Origin: an uncultured Pseudomonadota bacterium
Lineage (GTDB): Bacteria > Pseudomonadota > Gammaproteobacteria > Burkholderiales > JALYOK01
Assembly (NCBI GenBank): GCA_902826775.1
Contig: CADEHE010000005.1
Span: 124,001-188,000, forward strand
Direction of reading: 5' to 3'
Length of the DNA stretch: 64,000 nucleotides
Part shown: piece by piece, positions 51,481 through 61,322 of the stretch
How positions within the stretch are numbered: position 1 is the stretch's first letter
Layout of the letters: every line of letters starts with the position of its first letter
Made by a program: the position numbers and the translations under genes
Notes under the pieces: generated by a model
The model's input: only the letters and a program-made list of their open reading frames with translations
What the model was told of the DNA's origin: nothing
Database searches by the model: none

Positions 51481-53409
51481 TTATTTCACCTTGAGCAGTT
51501 GCGCTAAGGCGGCGTCGCGCGTCTGCGGTTCCATATTGGCCAATAGCGGTTTTAGATCCTCACCGCTCAGCCCGGCGCCGACCTTGCGCGCCGCGATCAA
51601 CGCGTTGAGTGCACTGAACCGTTCTTGATTTTCAGTCGGGCCCAGTATTCTGGTGAGTTCGTTGCCGCGCAAGTTGGGTTGCATCGTGCCGGCCAGTTCG
51701 CCAATACTGCTGCTGCGCGCGCTTGCGCGGGTGCCGTCAAGAATCAGCTCAGCCTCGGCGGCGCTGATGCCATTTTTGATCTTCTTGTTACGCGCCAAAG
51801 CGTAAATCGCGTTGAATCGGTCCAAATCCTGAGTGGTCTGCAACAGCCCTTGCAGATCTTTGCCTGCCAAGTTGCCGGTCAAGAACGGAAGCAGTTCCCC
51901 GATCGCGGCCGTGCGTTGGCTCTGCGCCAGGTCGCCGAAGGCCTGATTTGCCTCTGCCGGCGTGAGCCCGCTCTTAATGCGTTTGTTGCGCGCGAGAGCA
52001 TAGATGGCGTTGTAGCGCTCGTTGCCTTCGGTGGATCGCAGCAGCGCGCTCAAATCCGCCCCGGACAGGGTGGCCGGCAAGAACGCAATCAACTCAGCGA
52101 TGGCGGCGGTGCGCTGCGCTGCGGCCAGCTTGCCCAGCACGACATTCGCTTCCGCGACGCTCAGAGGGGATTTGATCTTCTTGTTGCGCCCGAGTGCGTA
52201 AATTACGTTGAACCGGTCGGCTTCCTCATTCGCACCCAGCAGTCTTGCCAAGTCATCCCCGCCATGGTTGCCGGCGAGGAACGGGATGATCTCCGCCAAG
52301 GTCGAGGTGCGCACCGCGTCCGTGGTGTGCTGCAGCGCTTGCTCGGCTTCGGCGGCGGACAATGCCGTCTTGATCTTCTTGTTGCGTGCTAGCGCGTAGA
52401 CGGCGTTGAAGCGGTCATTGGCCTGCGTTCCTTCAAGCAATGCGGCGAGTTGCGAGCCGCTGAGATTGCCGGCGAGCACCGGTGTGAGCGCGCCGGTGGC
52501 CTGCGCGCGGTCAGCACCTGCGGTGCCTCGCAGCATGCTGGCAGCGTTGCTAGCGCTCACACCTGGCTTGAGAGCTTTGCTGCGGACAATTTGATCTATT
52601 GCGAGGGCGCGCTCGCCACCTTGCTTTCCCTCGAGCAATGCGCCGACCGTCGGCTCAAGCACGGCAGTGGCTGCGGCGGTGGGGTCCACCGGTACTGGAG
52701 CGGGCGGCGTAGCGACCTCCGGCTTCCCGTCAGCCGCGTCCGGCGGCTTCGGCGCGGCAGACTGGGCTACAGTTTCGTCGACGCTGTCATCTAAGCCGGA
52801 GCCTTCTAGAAAAAGCTTCACACTGCTCGCTGCCGCGGCGAACGCGCGACCTTGCGCTTCGCTCGTCACCAGCGCGACGACTTTGCCGCCTTTGAGCAAC
52901 GGGCCGCCGGAATTGCCTTCACCGACCGGCATGGCGAAAATCAGCTCGCGCCCCTGGCGCGCGCTCAAGTGGCCTTTGCTCACCGCCCATTCGCCGCCCA
53001 TGCGCGGGAAACCGATCGCGGTAACCTCGTCGCCGCCCTTGAGTGTTGCGGCGCTCTCAAGCGCCAGCATGGATAGATTCTTCGGGATCGAATCCTTGCC
53101 GGTCACCGTGAGCAGCGCCAAGCCCTTGGGATCGCCGAACTCGGCGTTCTTTACTGTCGCTTTGACTGGGCGGTCGCGGCGTGTGAAGAATTCGACTTTG
53201 GGTTCCTCGTCGCCTTCTATAACGTGTGAAGCGGTGACGATGTAAGCGATGTCCGCTGTCAGTTGCACGATGAAGCCTGTGCCGGTCTTGCTGCGCTCGC
53301 CCTGTTTCGCGGTGATCTTGACTACCGCCGCTTCGGTCACGGGCTCTGCCGCGGTGAGTGTGCCGCCGAGGCCCAGTAGGGTCAGCGCAATAACAGCGTA
53401 ACGGTGCAT
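51481..53409 (-). CDS. Exported trypsin-like protein with 66-residue repeats
   Basis: A 642-residue protein starting at 53409 (AAGGAAG inside the upstream gene). A signal peptide (cut after TLTA) leads to a trypsin-like domain with His62 (TASHV), Ser167 (GEGNSGGP) and, again, GDPKGLALL in place of the usual Asp (Asp93). A Pro-rich linker (about 215-265) connects to six tandem repeats of exactly 66 residues (five full, last partial), each with RFNAIYALARNKKIK, LSAAEA and GNLSGxDL blocks. The helical, HEAT-like or DUF4476-like repeat is not one I recognise. The gene is next to a membrane protein one base upstream and its paralogue four bases downstream. Confidence 0.8.
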   Translation of the reverse strand: MHRYAVIALTLLGLGGTLTAAEPVTEAAVVKITAKQGERSKTGTGFIVQLTADIAYIVTASHVIEGDEEPKVEFFTRRDRPVKATVKNAEFGDPKGLALLTVTGKDSIPKNLSMLALESAATLKGGDEVTAIGFPRMGGEWAVSKGHLSARQGRELIFAMPVGEGNSGGPLLKGGKVVALVTSEAQGRAFAAAASSVKLFLEGSGLDDSVDETVAQSAAPKPPDAADGKPEVATPPAPVPVDPTAAATAVLEPTVGALLEGKQGGERALAIDQIVRSKALKPGVSASNAASMLRGTAGADRAQATGALTPVLAGNLSGSQLAALLEGTQANDRFNAVYALARNKKIKTALSAAEAEQALQHTTDAVRTSTLAEIIPFLAGNHGGDDLARLLGANEEADRFNVIYALGRNKKIKSPLSVAEANVVLGKLAAAQRTAAIAELIAFLPATLSGADLSALLRSTEGNERYNAIYALARNKRIKSGLTPAEANQAFGDLAQSQRTAAIGELLPFLTGNLAGKDLQGLLQTTQDLDRFNAIYALARNKKIKNGISAAEAELILDGTRASARSSSIGELAGTMQPNLRGNELTRILGPTENQERFSALNALIAARKVGAGLSGEDLKPLLANMEPQTRDAALAQLLKVK

Positions 53410-53410
53410 G

Positions 53411-54628
53411 CTACTTCCTTGGTATGACGGTGAAGATCGATGCCAGCAGACCGATGGCGCCAGCGCCGATCCACAAGGCATCGTGCAGCCAGTCGTGGTG
53501 ATTGAGCATATCAAAGACGGTCAGGCGCAAATCGCGTCCTTCTCCCGTGGGTCGGCGCTCGCGAATTTCGTTCGCCGTGCCGTACAAACGCACGCGCAAG
53601 TCGCTGGCCGCGGCGGCTGCGTCAGTGGACGATGCCAGTTGCAGTTCTTCGATGTAAAACTCACCGAGCTGATCGAACTTGATGCCGTTGCGCCGCAGCA
53701 GGGTCAGCCCGGCTTTGGTAGGGAAGTCGGGATAAGTCAATTCGCCATCTGCCAGCAGCGCGGCTTGCCGGCCGCGCGTGGGATGCTCGGCACTGAAGTC
53801 CACCGCGCTCACGCGCAACGCGCCTTGCCGCAGCAACTGCGGCGCTTGGCCGTGCTTGCCGGAGAGAACCAAGGTCATGCGCGGGTTTGCCGCGATGCTG
53901 ATATCGCAGCCTTCGCTTTCCGGGATGATCGTATAAGCGGAAAGATCGTACCGGTTGCCACCCAGCGCGGCGGTGCAGTTTTCGATCTCAGCTCTGAACG
54001 GAGCGCTGGCGGCAATGGTTGCTGCGATCGTCTTGGCTTGCGCCGGGGCACGCAGTTGCAGCGTCAAAGCATTGCTCGAATCGGTCCATACCGCGAGGGC
54101 CTCGCCTGGGTTCGCATGCAGAGGCAGCAGTTCCAGGGCGGCTAGCTCGGATTGGTTTGTCTCGCTGGCGATCAGGCGCAACGCCGGTTGCAAATTGGCG
54201 TCAGTGCAACGAATCTCGAGCGGACTCTGCTCGGTGCTGACGGATTCCTGTAGCGTGTCGTCCTGCGGTTGCAGGCGCGCGCCGGTAATTTTTGCCACGC
54301 CGACGAAGTTGGCGAACACCGATTGGATCGGCATGCTCTCGCTAAGCGGCAAGCCCGGCATTTGCGCCGGACTGATTTCGACCGAAACTTTCTGTGCCAC
54401 GAGTTGCGCCGCTATGCGCGTCGGCAAGCGCACAGTCTTACTCGCGGCAAAGGCAGCGACCAGCAAGCCGATGAGAAACAATGGCCACCGCCAATGCAAG
54501 CGCCGCGGCTGCGGCTGCTGCGCAGCGGGCGTCGTGTCGTGTGGTGCGGGCGGCGCAGCAGCATCGGGCCGCTGCCATGGGCCACGCCGCCGCCGGCGTG
54601 GCCGCTCGCCACGCTGCGTTTCGTTCAT
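53411..54628 (-). CDS. Membrane-anchored hypothetical protein
   Basis: A 405-residue protein of unknown family. An Arg- and Pro-rich cytoplasmic start (residues 1-45) precedes a transmembrane segment (about 47-63, WPLFLIGLLVAAFAAS), a large periplasmic part (65-375) with several Cys residues and beta-rich stretches (ALRVSAVDFSAEHP), and a second helix near 382-400 (LWIGAGAIGLLASIF). It overlaps the upstream gene by ATGA and its stop is one base from the next start, so it belongs to one operon. It may tether the secreted partners to the inner membrane. Confidence 0.75.
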   Translation of the reverse strand: MNETQRGERPRRRRRGPWQRPDAAAPPAPHDTTPAAQQPQPRRLHWRWPLFLIGLLVAAFAASKTVRLPTRIAAQLVAQKVSVEISPAQMPGLPLSESMPIQSVFANFVGVAKITGARLQPQDDTLQESVSTEQSPLEIRCTDANLQPALRLIASETNQSELAALELLPLHANPGEALAVWTDSSNALTLQLRAPAQAKTIAATIAASAPFRAEIENCTAALGGNRYDLSAYTIIPESEGCDISIAANPRMTLVLSGKHGQAPQLLRQGALRVSAVDFSAEHPTRGRQAALLADGELTYPDFPTKAGLTLLRRNGIKFDQLGEFYIEELQLASSTDAAAAASDLRVRLYGTANEIRERRPTGEGRDLRLTVFDMLNHHDWLHDALWIGAGAIGLLASIFTVIPRK

Positions 54629-55404
54629 GGAAACAGGTTGGGCTCGTGTTTAAAGTTTACGACGTAGGGCGCAATGCGCTTGCCGTTGGCAAAGCTGCCG
54701 CTGACGATCAACCGATAATCTCCAGCGGGCGCTTTGGCATCGGCCCAGACGAAGGTGAGCGGCAACTGTCCCGGCCGGTTCCTGAATTCCTCCTGGTGCA
54801 AGGTGAGTTTCTTGCCCGCGTCCAGGACTTGCGCAATTTCGCAGGTCACATGGGCCGGCGCCGCCAGCTTCAACGCAAACAAGTAGCCGGAGACCTTGCG
54901 CGGCTCGGCCTGACCGTAAAACATGACCGGGATGATCCAATCCGAGCGCGACGGCGAGCGCGCTTCGCTGGTTTGCTGCGGATCGAACCACGCCACCACA
55001 CCAAGATCGGCCATGGTCAGCCCGCCCAATCCGCGCAGCACATCGCCGCTCGACCAGCCAAACGCGCCACTACTCCAATCGTGGCTGACCTTATCGAGAC
55101 GGTAGTAGCTCTTATTTTCCAGCTCCCGCACGACTAGATCGACTTTGCCGGCAAGTGCGGCGCGAGTGGCCAGTCCGACCTTCAGTGTTTCCGGCAGACT
55201 GTCGAGCTTCTGGCTAGCGTCGAACACACGCGCCGAGAGCAACTCCACGTCGTAACCAGAAACCGGGTTGGGAACGATGCCTTCGTAGCGTGCCGGTTTG
55301 TAGCGGCTCTTGTAGCGCAAGTCTTCCGCGCGCGAATTCGTCTGTGCGCCAATCACGCCGGCGCACAGCCAAATCGACAACGCCAAATTGAGTACGCTTT
55401 TCAT
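54625..55404 (-). CDS. Exported hypothetical protein
   Basis: A 259-residue protein with a signal peptide (MKSVLNLALSIWLCAGVIG, cut near AQTNS). GGGAGTGAAG precedes the ATG at 55404. The mature part has no recognised domain; a terminal beta-rich stretch (VWADAKAPAGDYRLIVSGSF) resembles carbohydrate- or pilus-like folds but is not diagnostic. It is the first gene of the four-gene operon, upstream of a membrane protein and two trypsin-like paralogues. Confidence 0.75.
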   Translation of the reverse strand: MKSVLNLALSIWLCAGVIGAQTNSRAEDLRYKSRYKPARYEGIVPNPVSGYDVELLSARVFDASQKLDSLPETLKVGLATRAALAGKVDLVVRELENKSYYRLDKVSHDWSSGAFGWSSGDVLRGLGGLTMADLGVVAWFDPQQTSEARSPSRSDWIIPVMFYGQAEPRKVSGYLFALKLAAPAHVTCEIAQVLDAGKKLTLHQEEFRNRPGQLPLTFVWADAKAPAGDYRLIVSGSFANGKRIAPYVVNFKHEPNLFP

Positions 55405-55693
55405 GTTCTTCACTCCCAAGCATCGAGCGACGAAGACCGAGTTTGATGCTTGCCCGGCGCAATAGTTCTGCCAACAGCGTATTCTTGCGATTGCCGACCT
55501 CCCGCGCAAGTGGCGGAAGAGAAAAAGCCTCAGCGCAGGCGCCCGAATTCGGAGCGCTGCTCCCGCGCATCATTCGCTTGCGATGTCGACCCTGGCAATG
55601 CCGCGGTTGGCCTCGCGATGCTGCCCCGGCCAGGTTCGACCGTTGGAGGCCGAAACCCATTAAAATCGCGGCTTCGCGTCAATTTTGGCCGTC

Positions 55694-56611
55694 ATGATCA
55701 GCTTTCAAGAAGTCATATTGCGTCTGCAAACCTATTGGAGCCGGCGCGGCTGCGCGCTGCTGCAGCCGTACGACATGGAAGTGGGCGCCGGCACGTTTCA
55801 CACGGCGACGTTTTTGCGCGCGCTTGGGCCGGAGCCGTGGAACGCGGCGTACGTTCAGCCCTCGCGCCGGCCGAAGGACGGGCGCTATGGCGATAATCCC
55901 AACCGGCTACAGCACTACTACCAATACCAGGTCGCGCTGAAACCATCGCCGCTAAACATCCAAGACTTGTATCTCGGGTCGCTGCAGGAGCTTGGTATCG
56001 ATCCGAAGAAGAATGACATCCGCTTCGTCGAGGACGATTGGGAATCGCCGACGCTGGGGGCGTGGGGACTGGGGTGGGAAGTCTGGCTAAACGGCATGGA
56101 GGTGACGCAGTTCACGTACTTCCAAGAGGTCGGCGGCATTGCGTGTAAGCCGGTGTTGGGCGAAATCACCTACGGGCTGGAGCGCCTGACCATGTACTTG
56201 CAAGGCAAGGAGAACGTGTTCGATTTGCAATGGACACCTGACGCCGCCCAAGGTGGCGTCGTGACGCCTGGCGTTACTTACGGCGACGTTTATCACCAGA
56301 ACGAAGTCGAACAGTCGAAGTACAACTTCGAGTTGTCGAACACAGACATGCTGTTTCGCCACTTCAATGAGTACGAAGCCGAGGCGAAGCGCTTGATCGA
56401 GGCCGGCGTGCCGCTGCCGGGTTACGAGATGGTGATGAAGTGCTCGCACACGTTCAATCTGCTCGATGCGCGCGGGGCCATTTCGGTGACGGAGCGCGCG
56501 GCGTATATCGGACGCGTGCGCGCGCTGGCGCGCATGGTGGCGAAAGCGTACTACGAATCGCGCGAGGCGCTGGGGTTTCCGATGTTGCCGAAGCAGGGGA
56601 AGGCAGCATGA
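55694..56611 (+). CDS. glyQ: Glycine--tRNA ligase alpha subunit
   Basis: A 305-residue GlyQ, the catalytic subunit of the tetrameric glycyl-tRNA synthetase. The ATG at 55694 gives [15 protein letters not shown], the family start. Class II motif blocks seen are [33 protein letters not shown] (ATP-site Arg) and the end QVALKPSP. It overlaps glyS by four bases. An upstream TTG (55685) would add only three residues. Confidence 0.96.
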   Translation: MISFQEVILRLQTYWSRRGCALLQPYDMEVGAGTFHTATFLRALGPEPWNAAYVQPSRRPKDGRYGDNPNRLQHYYQYQVALKPSPLNIQDLYLGSLQELGIDPKKNDIRFVEDDWESPTLGAWGLGWEVWLNGMEVTQFTYFQEVGGIACKPVLGEITYGLERLTMYLQGKENVFDLQWTPDAAQGGVVTPGVTYGDVYHQNEVEQSKYNFELSNTDMLFRHFNEYEAEAKRLIEAGVPLPGYEMVMKCSHTFNLLDARGAISVTERAAYIGRVRALARMVAKAYYESREALGFPMLPKQGKAA

Positions 56612-58686
56612 GCGCGACGCTGCTGATCGAACTGCTCACCGAAGAGTTGCCGCCAAAGTCGCTGAAGCGGCTTTCGCAGGCGTTTGCGGATGAAATTTTC
56701 GCGGCGCTGAAGCGTGAAGCGCTAGTAACGGCTTCCAGCACGGCGACGCCTTACGCGACGCCGCGGCGTTTGGCGGTAAGCGTGAGTGCCGTCTTGAGTC
56801 AAGCGCCGGATCAGGAACGCGAAGTAAAGGGGCCGGCGGTGACGGCGGCTCTCGACGAGCAAGGACAGCCGAAGCCGGCTCTGCTCGGTTTCGCCAAGAA
56901 GTGTGCTGTGGCGGTGGATAAACTGCAGCGCGCGAAAGATGCCAAGGGAGAGTACTTTGTGCATCGTGAGCGTGTCAGCGGTGCACGGCTCGCCGGGGTG
57001 GTGAGCGCGATCATCGAGGACGCAGGCAAAAAGTTGCCGGTGGCGAAGATCATGCGCTGGGGCGACGGCGCGGCGCAGTTCGTGCGGCCGGTGCAAGGCG
57101 TGCTGGTGCTGCACGGGCAAGAGTTGATTCCGGCGGCGCTGTTCGATGTGGTTGAGCAGACCGCCACGACGCTCGGCCATCGCTTCCTCGCGAAGGTCGC
57201 GCCGATTGCGATTGGCAGCGCCGACGACTACGCGGCGCAGCTCGAGCGTGATGGCGCAGTGCTTGCGAGTTTCGAAAAGCGCAAAGCGCGTATTGCCAAG
57301 GAACTCGAGGAGCAAGCTCGCGGCGCGAGGATGTTCATGGACGACGCCTTGCTCGAGGAGGTCACCGCACTCACTGAATGGCCAGTGGTGTACGAAGGAC
57401 GATTCGATGCCGCGTTTCTTGCCGTGCCCCAGGAATGCTTGATTCTCACCATGCAGCAGAATCAACGTTACTTTCCGCTCGCGGGCAATGACGGCAAGTT
57501 GACCAATCGCTTCCTCGTCGTCAGCAATCTCGCCACCGACGATCCGAAAGACATCGTCGCCGGCAACGAGCGGGTGCTGCGCGCGCGATTGGCAGATGCG
57601 AAGTTCTTCTACGAACAGGACAAGAAGAGGACGCTGGAAAGCCGTGTGCCGCAACTCGCCAACGTCGTGTACCACAACAAGCTTGGCAGTCAGTTGGAAC
57701 GTGTGCGGCGCATTCAATCCCTTGCCGCGTGGGTGGCGCAGGGCGTCGGCGCCGACATCAAGCATGTCGAGCAAGCGGCGCACCTTTGCAAGGCGGATTT
57801 GCTCACCGACATGGTCGGCGAGTTCCCTGAGCTGCAAGGCGTCATGGGCAACTACTACGCGGCGTTGCAAGATTGTTCGCCGAGCGTCGCGCGGGCCATC
57901 GAGGATCACTATAAACCGCGTTTTGCGGGCGATACTCTCCCAGAGGATAACGTTGGCATAAGCGTATCTATTGCCGAGAAGACGGATACCTTAGTTGGTA
58001 TATTCGGTATCGGACAAACACCCACGGGTGATAAAGATCCGTTTGGGCTGCGCCGGCAAGCGCTGGGCGTGCTGCGCATGCTGCTGGAGAAGGGCTTGCC
58101 GATCGATATCAAAGCACTGTTCGAGCAGGCGCGCGCGGCAGTTGCGCAACAAGGCAAGACGCTGGATGCAAGCGTCGTGGACGGTGTGTTCGCGTTTGTG
58201 CTGGAGCGTTTGCGCAATTTGTTGCGTGAAGGCGGCGCCGCACCCGATGAGGTCGAAGCCATTGTCGCGCAGAATCCGACACGTATCGATTTGGTGGCGC
58301 AGCGGTTGGAAGCCGTGCGCGCATTTAAGCGGCTGCCCGAAGCCGAAGCGCTCGCGGCGGCGAACAAGCGCATTCGCAATATTCTCAAGAGTGCCGACGG
58401 CGAGTTGCCGCTGCCGCAGAGCGCGCTGTTTGCCGAGGATGCCGAGCGGCGCTTGTCAACGGCGATGAACGCGTTGGCGCCGCAAGTCGATGCGCTCGTT
58501 GCCAAGCGGGATTACACCGGCGCGCTCAGCGCGCTGGCGGGCATACGCGCGGACGTGGATCATTTCTTCGACAAAGTGATGGTGATGGCGGATGACGCCA
58601 AGCTGCGCGCGAATCGCTTGAGCTTGTTGCACCATCTCGGGCGTTTGATGAATCAGGTAGCCGACATTTCCAAGCTGGCGCAATGA
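56608..58686 (+). CDS. glyS: Glycine--tRNA ligase beta subunit
   Basis: A 692-residue GlyS, which binds the tRNA anticodon and supports glyQ. The start overlaps the glyQ stop (ATGA) and reads [19 protein letters not shown], the family N-terminus. The HD-like core GNYYAALQD and [14 protein letters not shown] anticodon-binding region are present. Length is normal. Confidence 0.96.
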   Translation: MSATLLIELLTEELPPKSLKRLSQAFADEIFAALKREALVTASSTATPYATPRRLAVSVSAVLSQAPDQEREVKGPAVTAALDEQGQPKPALLGFAKKCAVAVDKLQRAKDAKGEYFVHRERVSGARLAGVVSAIIEDAGKKLPVAKIMRWGDGAAQFVRPVQGVLVLHGQELIPAALFDVVEQTATTLGHRFLAKVAPIAIGSADDYAAQLERDGAVLASFEKRKARIAKELEEQARGARMFMDDALLEEVTALTEWPVVYEGRFDAAFLAVPQECLILTMQQNQRYFPLAGNDGKLTNRFLVVSNLATDDPKDIVAGNERVLRARLADAKFFYEQDKKRTLESRVPQLANVVYHNKLGSQLERVRRIQSLAAWVAQGVGADIKHVEQAAHLCKADLLTDMVGEFPELQGVMGNYYAALQDCSPSVARAIEDHYKPRFAGDTLPEDNVGISVSIAEKTDTLVGIFGIGQTPTGDKDPFGLRRQALGVLRMLLEKGLPIDIKALFEQARAAVAQQGKTLDASVVDGVFAFVLERLRNLLREGGAAPDEVEAIVAQNPTRIDLVAQRLEAVRAFKRLPEAEALAAANKRIRNILKSADGELPLPQSALFAEDAERRLSTAMNALAPQVDALVAKRDYTGALSALAGIRADVDHFFDKVMVMADDAKLRANRLSLLHHLGRLMNQVADISKLAQ

Positions 58687-58735
58687 CCCCGCCGCGCTCG
58701 CTCCGCGCTCCGCGCTCCTCGATCCTGCGGTAGCG

Positions 58736-59278
58736 ATGAAACTCGTCATCCTCGATCGCGACGGCGTCGTCAACTACGACAGCGATCAGTTCATCAAGAG
58801 CCCGCAAGAATGGAAGCCGATCCCCGGCAGTCTCGAAGCGATCGCGCGCTTGAATCAGGCCGGCTACCGCGTGGTGCTGGCGACTAACCAGTCGGGGATC
58901 GAACGAGGTTTGTTCGATATGGCAGCGCTCAACGCGATCAACCTGAAAATGTTCAACTGGCTGGCGCAGCATGGCGGACGCATCGACGCAGTTTTTTTCT
59001 GTCCACACTCGGCGGACACCGGATGCAATTGCCGCAAACCGAAGACCGGCATGTTCGATGAGATCGCGCAGCGCTTCAATATTTCTCTCGGCGAAGTGCC
59101 CAGCGTGGGCGATAGCTTGCGCGATTTGCAAGCGGCGCACGCGGCCGGCGCGCAACCGATTCTGGTGTTGACCGGCAAAGGCGAAAAGACCAATGCCGCG
59201 GGGTCGCTGCCGCAGGGCACGACCGTTTATGCGAACTTAGCCGACGCGGTCAAGACGATACTGCGCCGCGCCGCATGA
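58736..59278 (+). CDS. gmhB: D-glycero-D-manno-heptose 1,7-bisphosphate 7-phosphatase
   Basis: A 180-residue HAD phosphatase for LPS heptose synthesis. Asp7-Arg-Asp9 (LDRDGVVN) is the nucleophile motif; zinc ligands are Cys89, His91, Cys97 and Cys99 (CPHSADTGCNC), the GmhB hallmark. The Lys and Asp motifs (RKPKTGMF, VGDSLRDL) follow. It overlaps plsC at its stop. Confidence 0.94.
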   Translation: MKLVILDRDGVVNYDSDQFIKSPQEWKPIPGSLEAIARLNQAGYRVVLATNQSGIERGLFDMAALNAINLKMFNWLAQHGGRIDAVFFCPHSADTGCNCRKPKTGMFDEIAQRFNISLGEVPSVGDSLRDLQAAHAAGAQPILVLTGKGEKTNAAGSLPQGTTVYANLADAVKTILRRAA

Positions 59279-60009
59279 TTCAACTGCGCTCCGCACTCTA
59301 TCTATTGGTCATGATTTTGGTCACGCCGCTGGTTGCGGCGCTGATGATCGTGTGCATTCCGCTCGGCTACAGCGTCGAGCACGCGCTTACGCGCGGATGG
59401 TGCAAATTAATGATCGGCGCCGCGCGAATCCTGTGCGGCTTGCAGTACCGGGTGTTGGGCGCCGAGCGCTTTCCGCAGCAAGCGGTGGTGGTGTTGGCCA
59501 AACATCAGTCGGCGTGGGAGACGATCTTTCTGAATGCCTATTGCCCGCGCCCGGTGTTTGTAATAAAGCGCGAGTTGGTGCTCGTGCCTTTTTTCGGCTG
59601 GGGCTTGGCGATGATCAAACCGATCTCGATCGACCGCAAGGCCGGGCGCGACGCCTTAAATCAAGTCATTGAGCAAGGCACGCAACGCTTGCGCGACGGG
59701 CATTGGGTGGTGATTTTCCCGGAGGGTACGCGCGTGGCGCCAGGGGCGCGCAAGCGCTACGCTATCGGCGGCGCGACGCTCGCGGTGCAGGCTGCCGCGC
59801 CGGTGGTGCCGGTGGCGCACAATGCCGGTTACTTTTGGGGGCGCAACGCATTTACCAAGCGCCCAGGGCTCATCACAATCAGCTTCGGTCCCATGATCGC
59901 GACCGCGAACCGCGCTGCCGTCGAGGTGATTCAAGAAACGGAGCGCTGGATCGAAACGGAAGTGCAGCGCATCGCAACCGAATCGGGTTGTGCAGAAACT
60001 CCTGTGTGA
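59275..60009 (+). CDS. Lysophospholipid acyltransferase (PlsC-like)
   Basis: A 244-residue membrane acyltransferase. The usual HxxxxD motif is His77-x4-Glu82 (HQSAWE), with FPEGTR as the second block. An N-terminal helix (residues 6-30) anchors it. It transfers an acyl chain to a lysophospholipid or lyso-LPS precursor. The Glu for Asp is common in this betaproteobacterial group. It is linked to gmhB and M48 by four-base overlaps. Confidence 0.9.
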   Translation: MIQLRSALYLLVMILVTPLVAALMIVCIPLGYSVEHALTRGWCKLMIGAARILCGLQYRVLGAERFPQQAVVVLAKHQSAWETIFLNAYCPRPVFVIKRELVLVPFFGWGLAMIKPISIDRKAGRDALNQVIEQGTQRLRDGHWVVIFPEGTRVAPGARKRYAIGGATLAVQAAAPVVPVAHNAGYFWGRNAFTKRPGLITISFGPMIATANRAAVEVIQETERWIETEVQRIATESGCAETPV

Positions 60010-60758
60010 GAGTAACCTTGTTCCGGTCTGATCTCAGTAATCCCGCCAAGCCGAGTCGAGAGTCGCGAAACATCGAAGTGCGCGGTCAAGACATACCGTA
60101 CGTGCTCAAGCGCTACCGCGGGCGTTCCAGTGTCGGCTTGATCATCGATCATCGCGGGTTGACGGTGACGGCGCCGCGCCGCGCGTCCGACCGCTTTATC
60201 GTCGATGCGATTCAGCAGCAAGCCGATTGGGTGCTGCAAAAGTTGGAACAATGGCGTGGGCGCAAACCGCTTAGCGTATTGTGGCGCGACGGCATCGTGG
60301 TTTCGTTCTTGGGAGAACCGGTCACAGTTAGGCGCGATCTATTTCACCGCGGCGCGCCGGCTTTGGAAGATAGTTACTTGCTATTGGCCGCCAGCGACGA
60401 CGGCGAAGCCATGCGGCGGCAGGTGATCGACTGGTATCGGCAGCAAGCGCGAAGCCACTTTCCGCTGCGTGTCGCGGATTTTTGCGCTCGCTTTGCGCTG
60501 CCTGCGCCGCGCGTGATTGTAAGCAATGCTGAAACACGCTGGGGCAGCTGCAACGTCAAGCGCGAAGTGCGCTTAAGCTGGCGCCTGATGAAGGCACCGC
60601 CCAGAGTAATCGATTACGTGATTGCGCATGAGCTCGCGCACCTCAAGCACATGAATCACAGCGCGGCGTTTTGGGCTCTGGTTGCGCATATCTATCCGCA
60701 GTACAAAGCGGCGCAGCAGGCGCTGCGACGAAATGACGCTTTGTACCGGGCATTCTGA
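60006..60758 (+). CDS. M48/YgjP-like metallopeptidase
   Basis: A 250-residue protein of the YgjP/DUF45 group. GTG overlaps the plsC stop. The zinc site is His208-Glu209-x2-His212 (AHELAHLKH) with the following NHSAAFW. An N-terminal beta-rich half precedes it, and RWGSCN is the WGS box. It lies in the same conserved gmhB-plsC-M48-gloA block. Substrates are unknown. Confidence 0.9.
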   Translation: MRVTLFRSDLSNPAKPSRESRNIEVRGQDIPYVLKRYRGRSSVGLIIDHRGLTVTAPRRASDRFIVDAIQQQADWVLQKLEQWRGRKPLSVLWRDGIVVSFLGEPVTVRRDLFHRGAPALEDSYLLLAASDDGEAMRRQVIDWYRQQARSHFPLRVADFCARFALPAPRVIVSNAETRWGSCNVKREVRLSWRLMKAPPRVIDYVIAHELAHLKHMNHSAAFWALVAHIYPQYKAAQQALRRNDALYRAF

Positions 60759-60836
60759 TCTTCCCGCGCGCGGCGGCGGGCGCGCAGCGATCGCTTAGAA
60801 TACGAGTTCCCTAACGCCCGAAAAAGAACCAGCACC

Positions 60837-61220
60837 ATGCGTATCCTGCACACCATGCTTCGCGTCGGCAACTTGGATAAGTCGCTCGATTTTTATGCCA
60901 ACGTTCTCGGCATGCGCGAGTTGCGTCGCAAGGAGTATCCGGAGGGGCGCTTTACGCTTGCGTTTGTTGGTTATGGTCCCGAGGCCGAAACGGCGGTGCT
61001 GGAGCTGACTCACAATTGGGATACGCCCAAATATGATCTGGGCGGCGGCTACGGCCATATCGCCATTGAGGTGCCCGATGCGTATCAGGCTTGCGAGGAA
61101 GTCAAAAGGCGCGGTGGAAAAGTCACGCGCGAGGCGGGCCCAATGAAGCATGGCACCACGGTGATCGCGTTCGTCGAAGACCCTGACGGTTACAAGATCG
61201 AGTTCATTCAGAAGAAGTAG
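60837..61220 (+). CDS. gloA: Lactoylglutathione lyase (glyoxalase I)
   Basis: A 127-residue glyoxalase I. All four metal ligands keep the E. coli numbering: His5, Glu56, His74 and Glu122. It turns the methylglyoxal-glutathione hemithioacetal into S-lactoylglutathione, with nickel or another divalent metal. It follows the M48 gene. Confidence 0.95.
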   Translation: MRILHTMLRVGNLDKSLDFYANVLGMRELRRKEYPEGRFTLAFVGYGPEAETAVLELTHNWDTPKYDLGGGYGHIAIEVPDAYQACEEVKRRGGKVTREAGPMKHGTTVIAFVEDPDGYKIEFIQKK

Positions 61221-61322
61221 CTGGAGCTCTAGGCAATTGCAGGAGCAAGATGTGCTCGCAATAGCCGCGCCAGTTGCTCGCCGGCTCGCGCCGCGGTTTG
61301 CTGCGGCAACGCGGCCGTCACG

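Noticed and set aside
58690..58730. CGCTCCG-type short repeats between glyS and gmhB
   Set aside because: Only a few imperfect copies in a 49-base gap; no structure or function can be argued.
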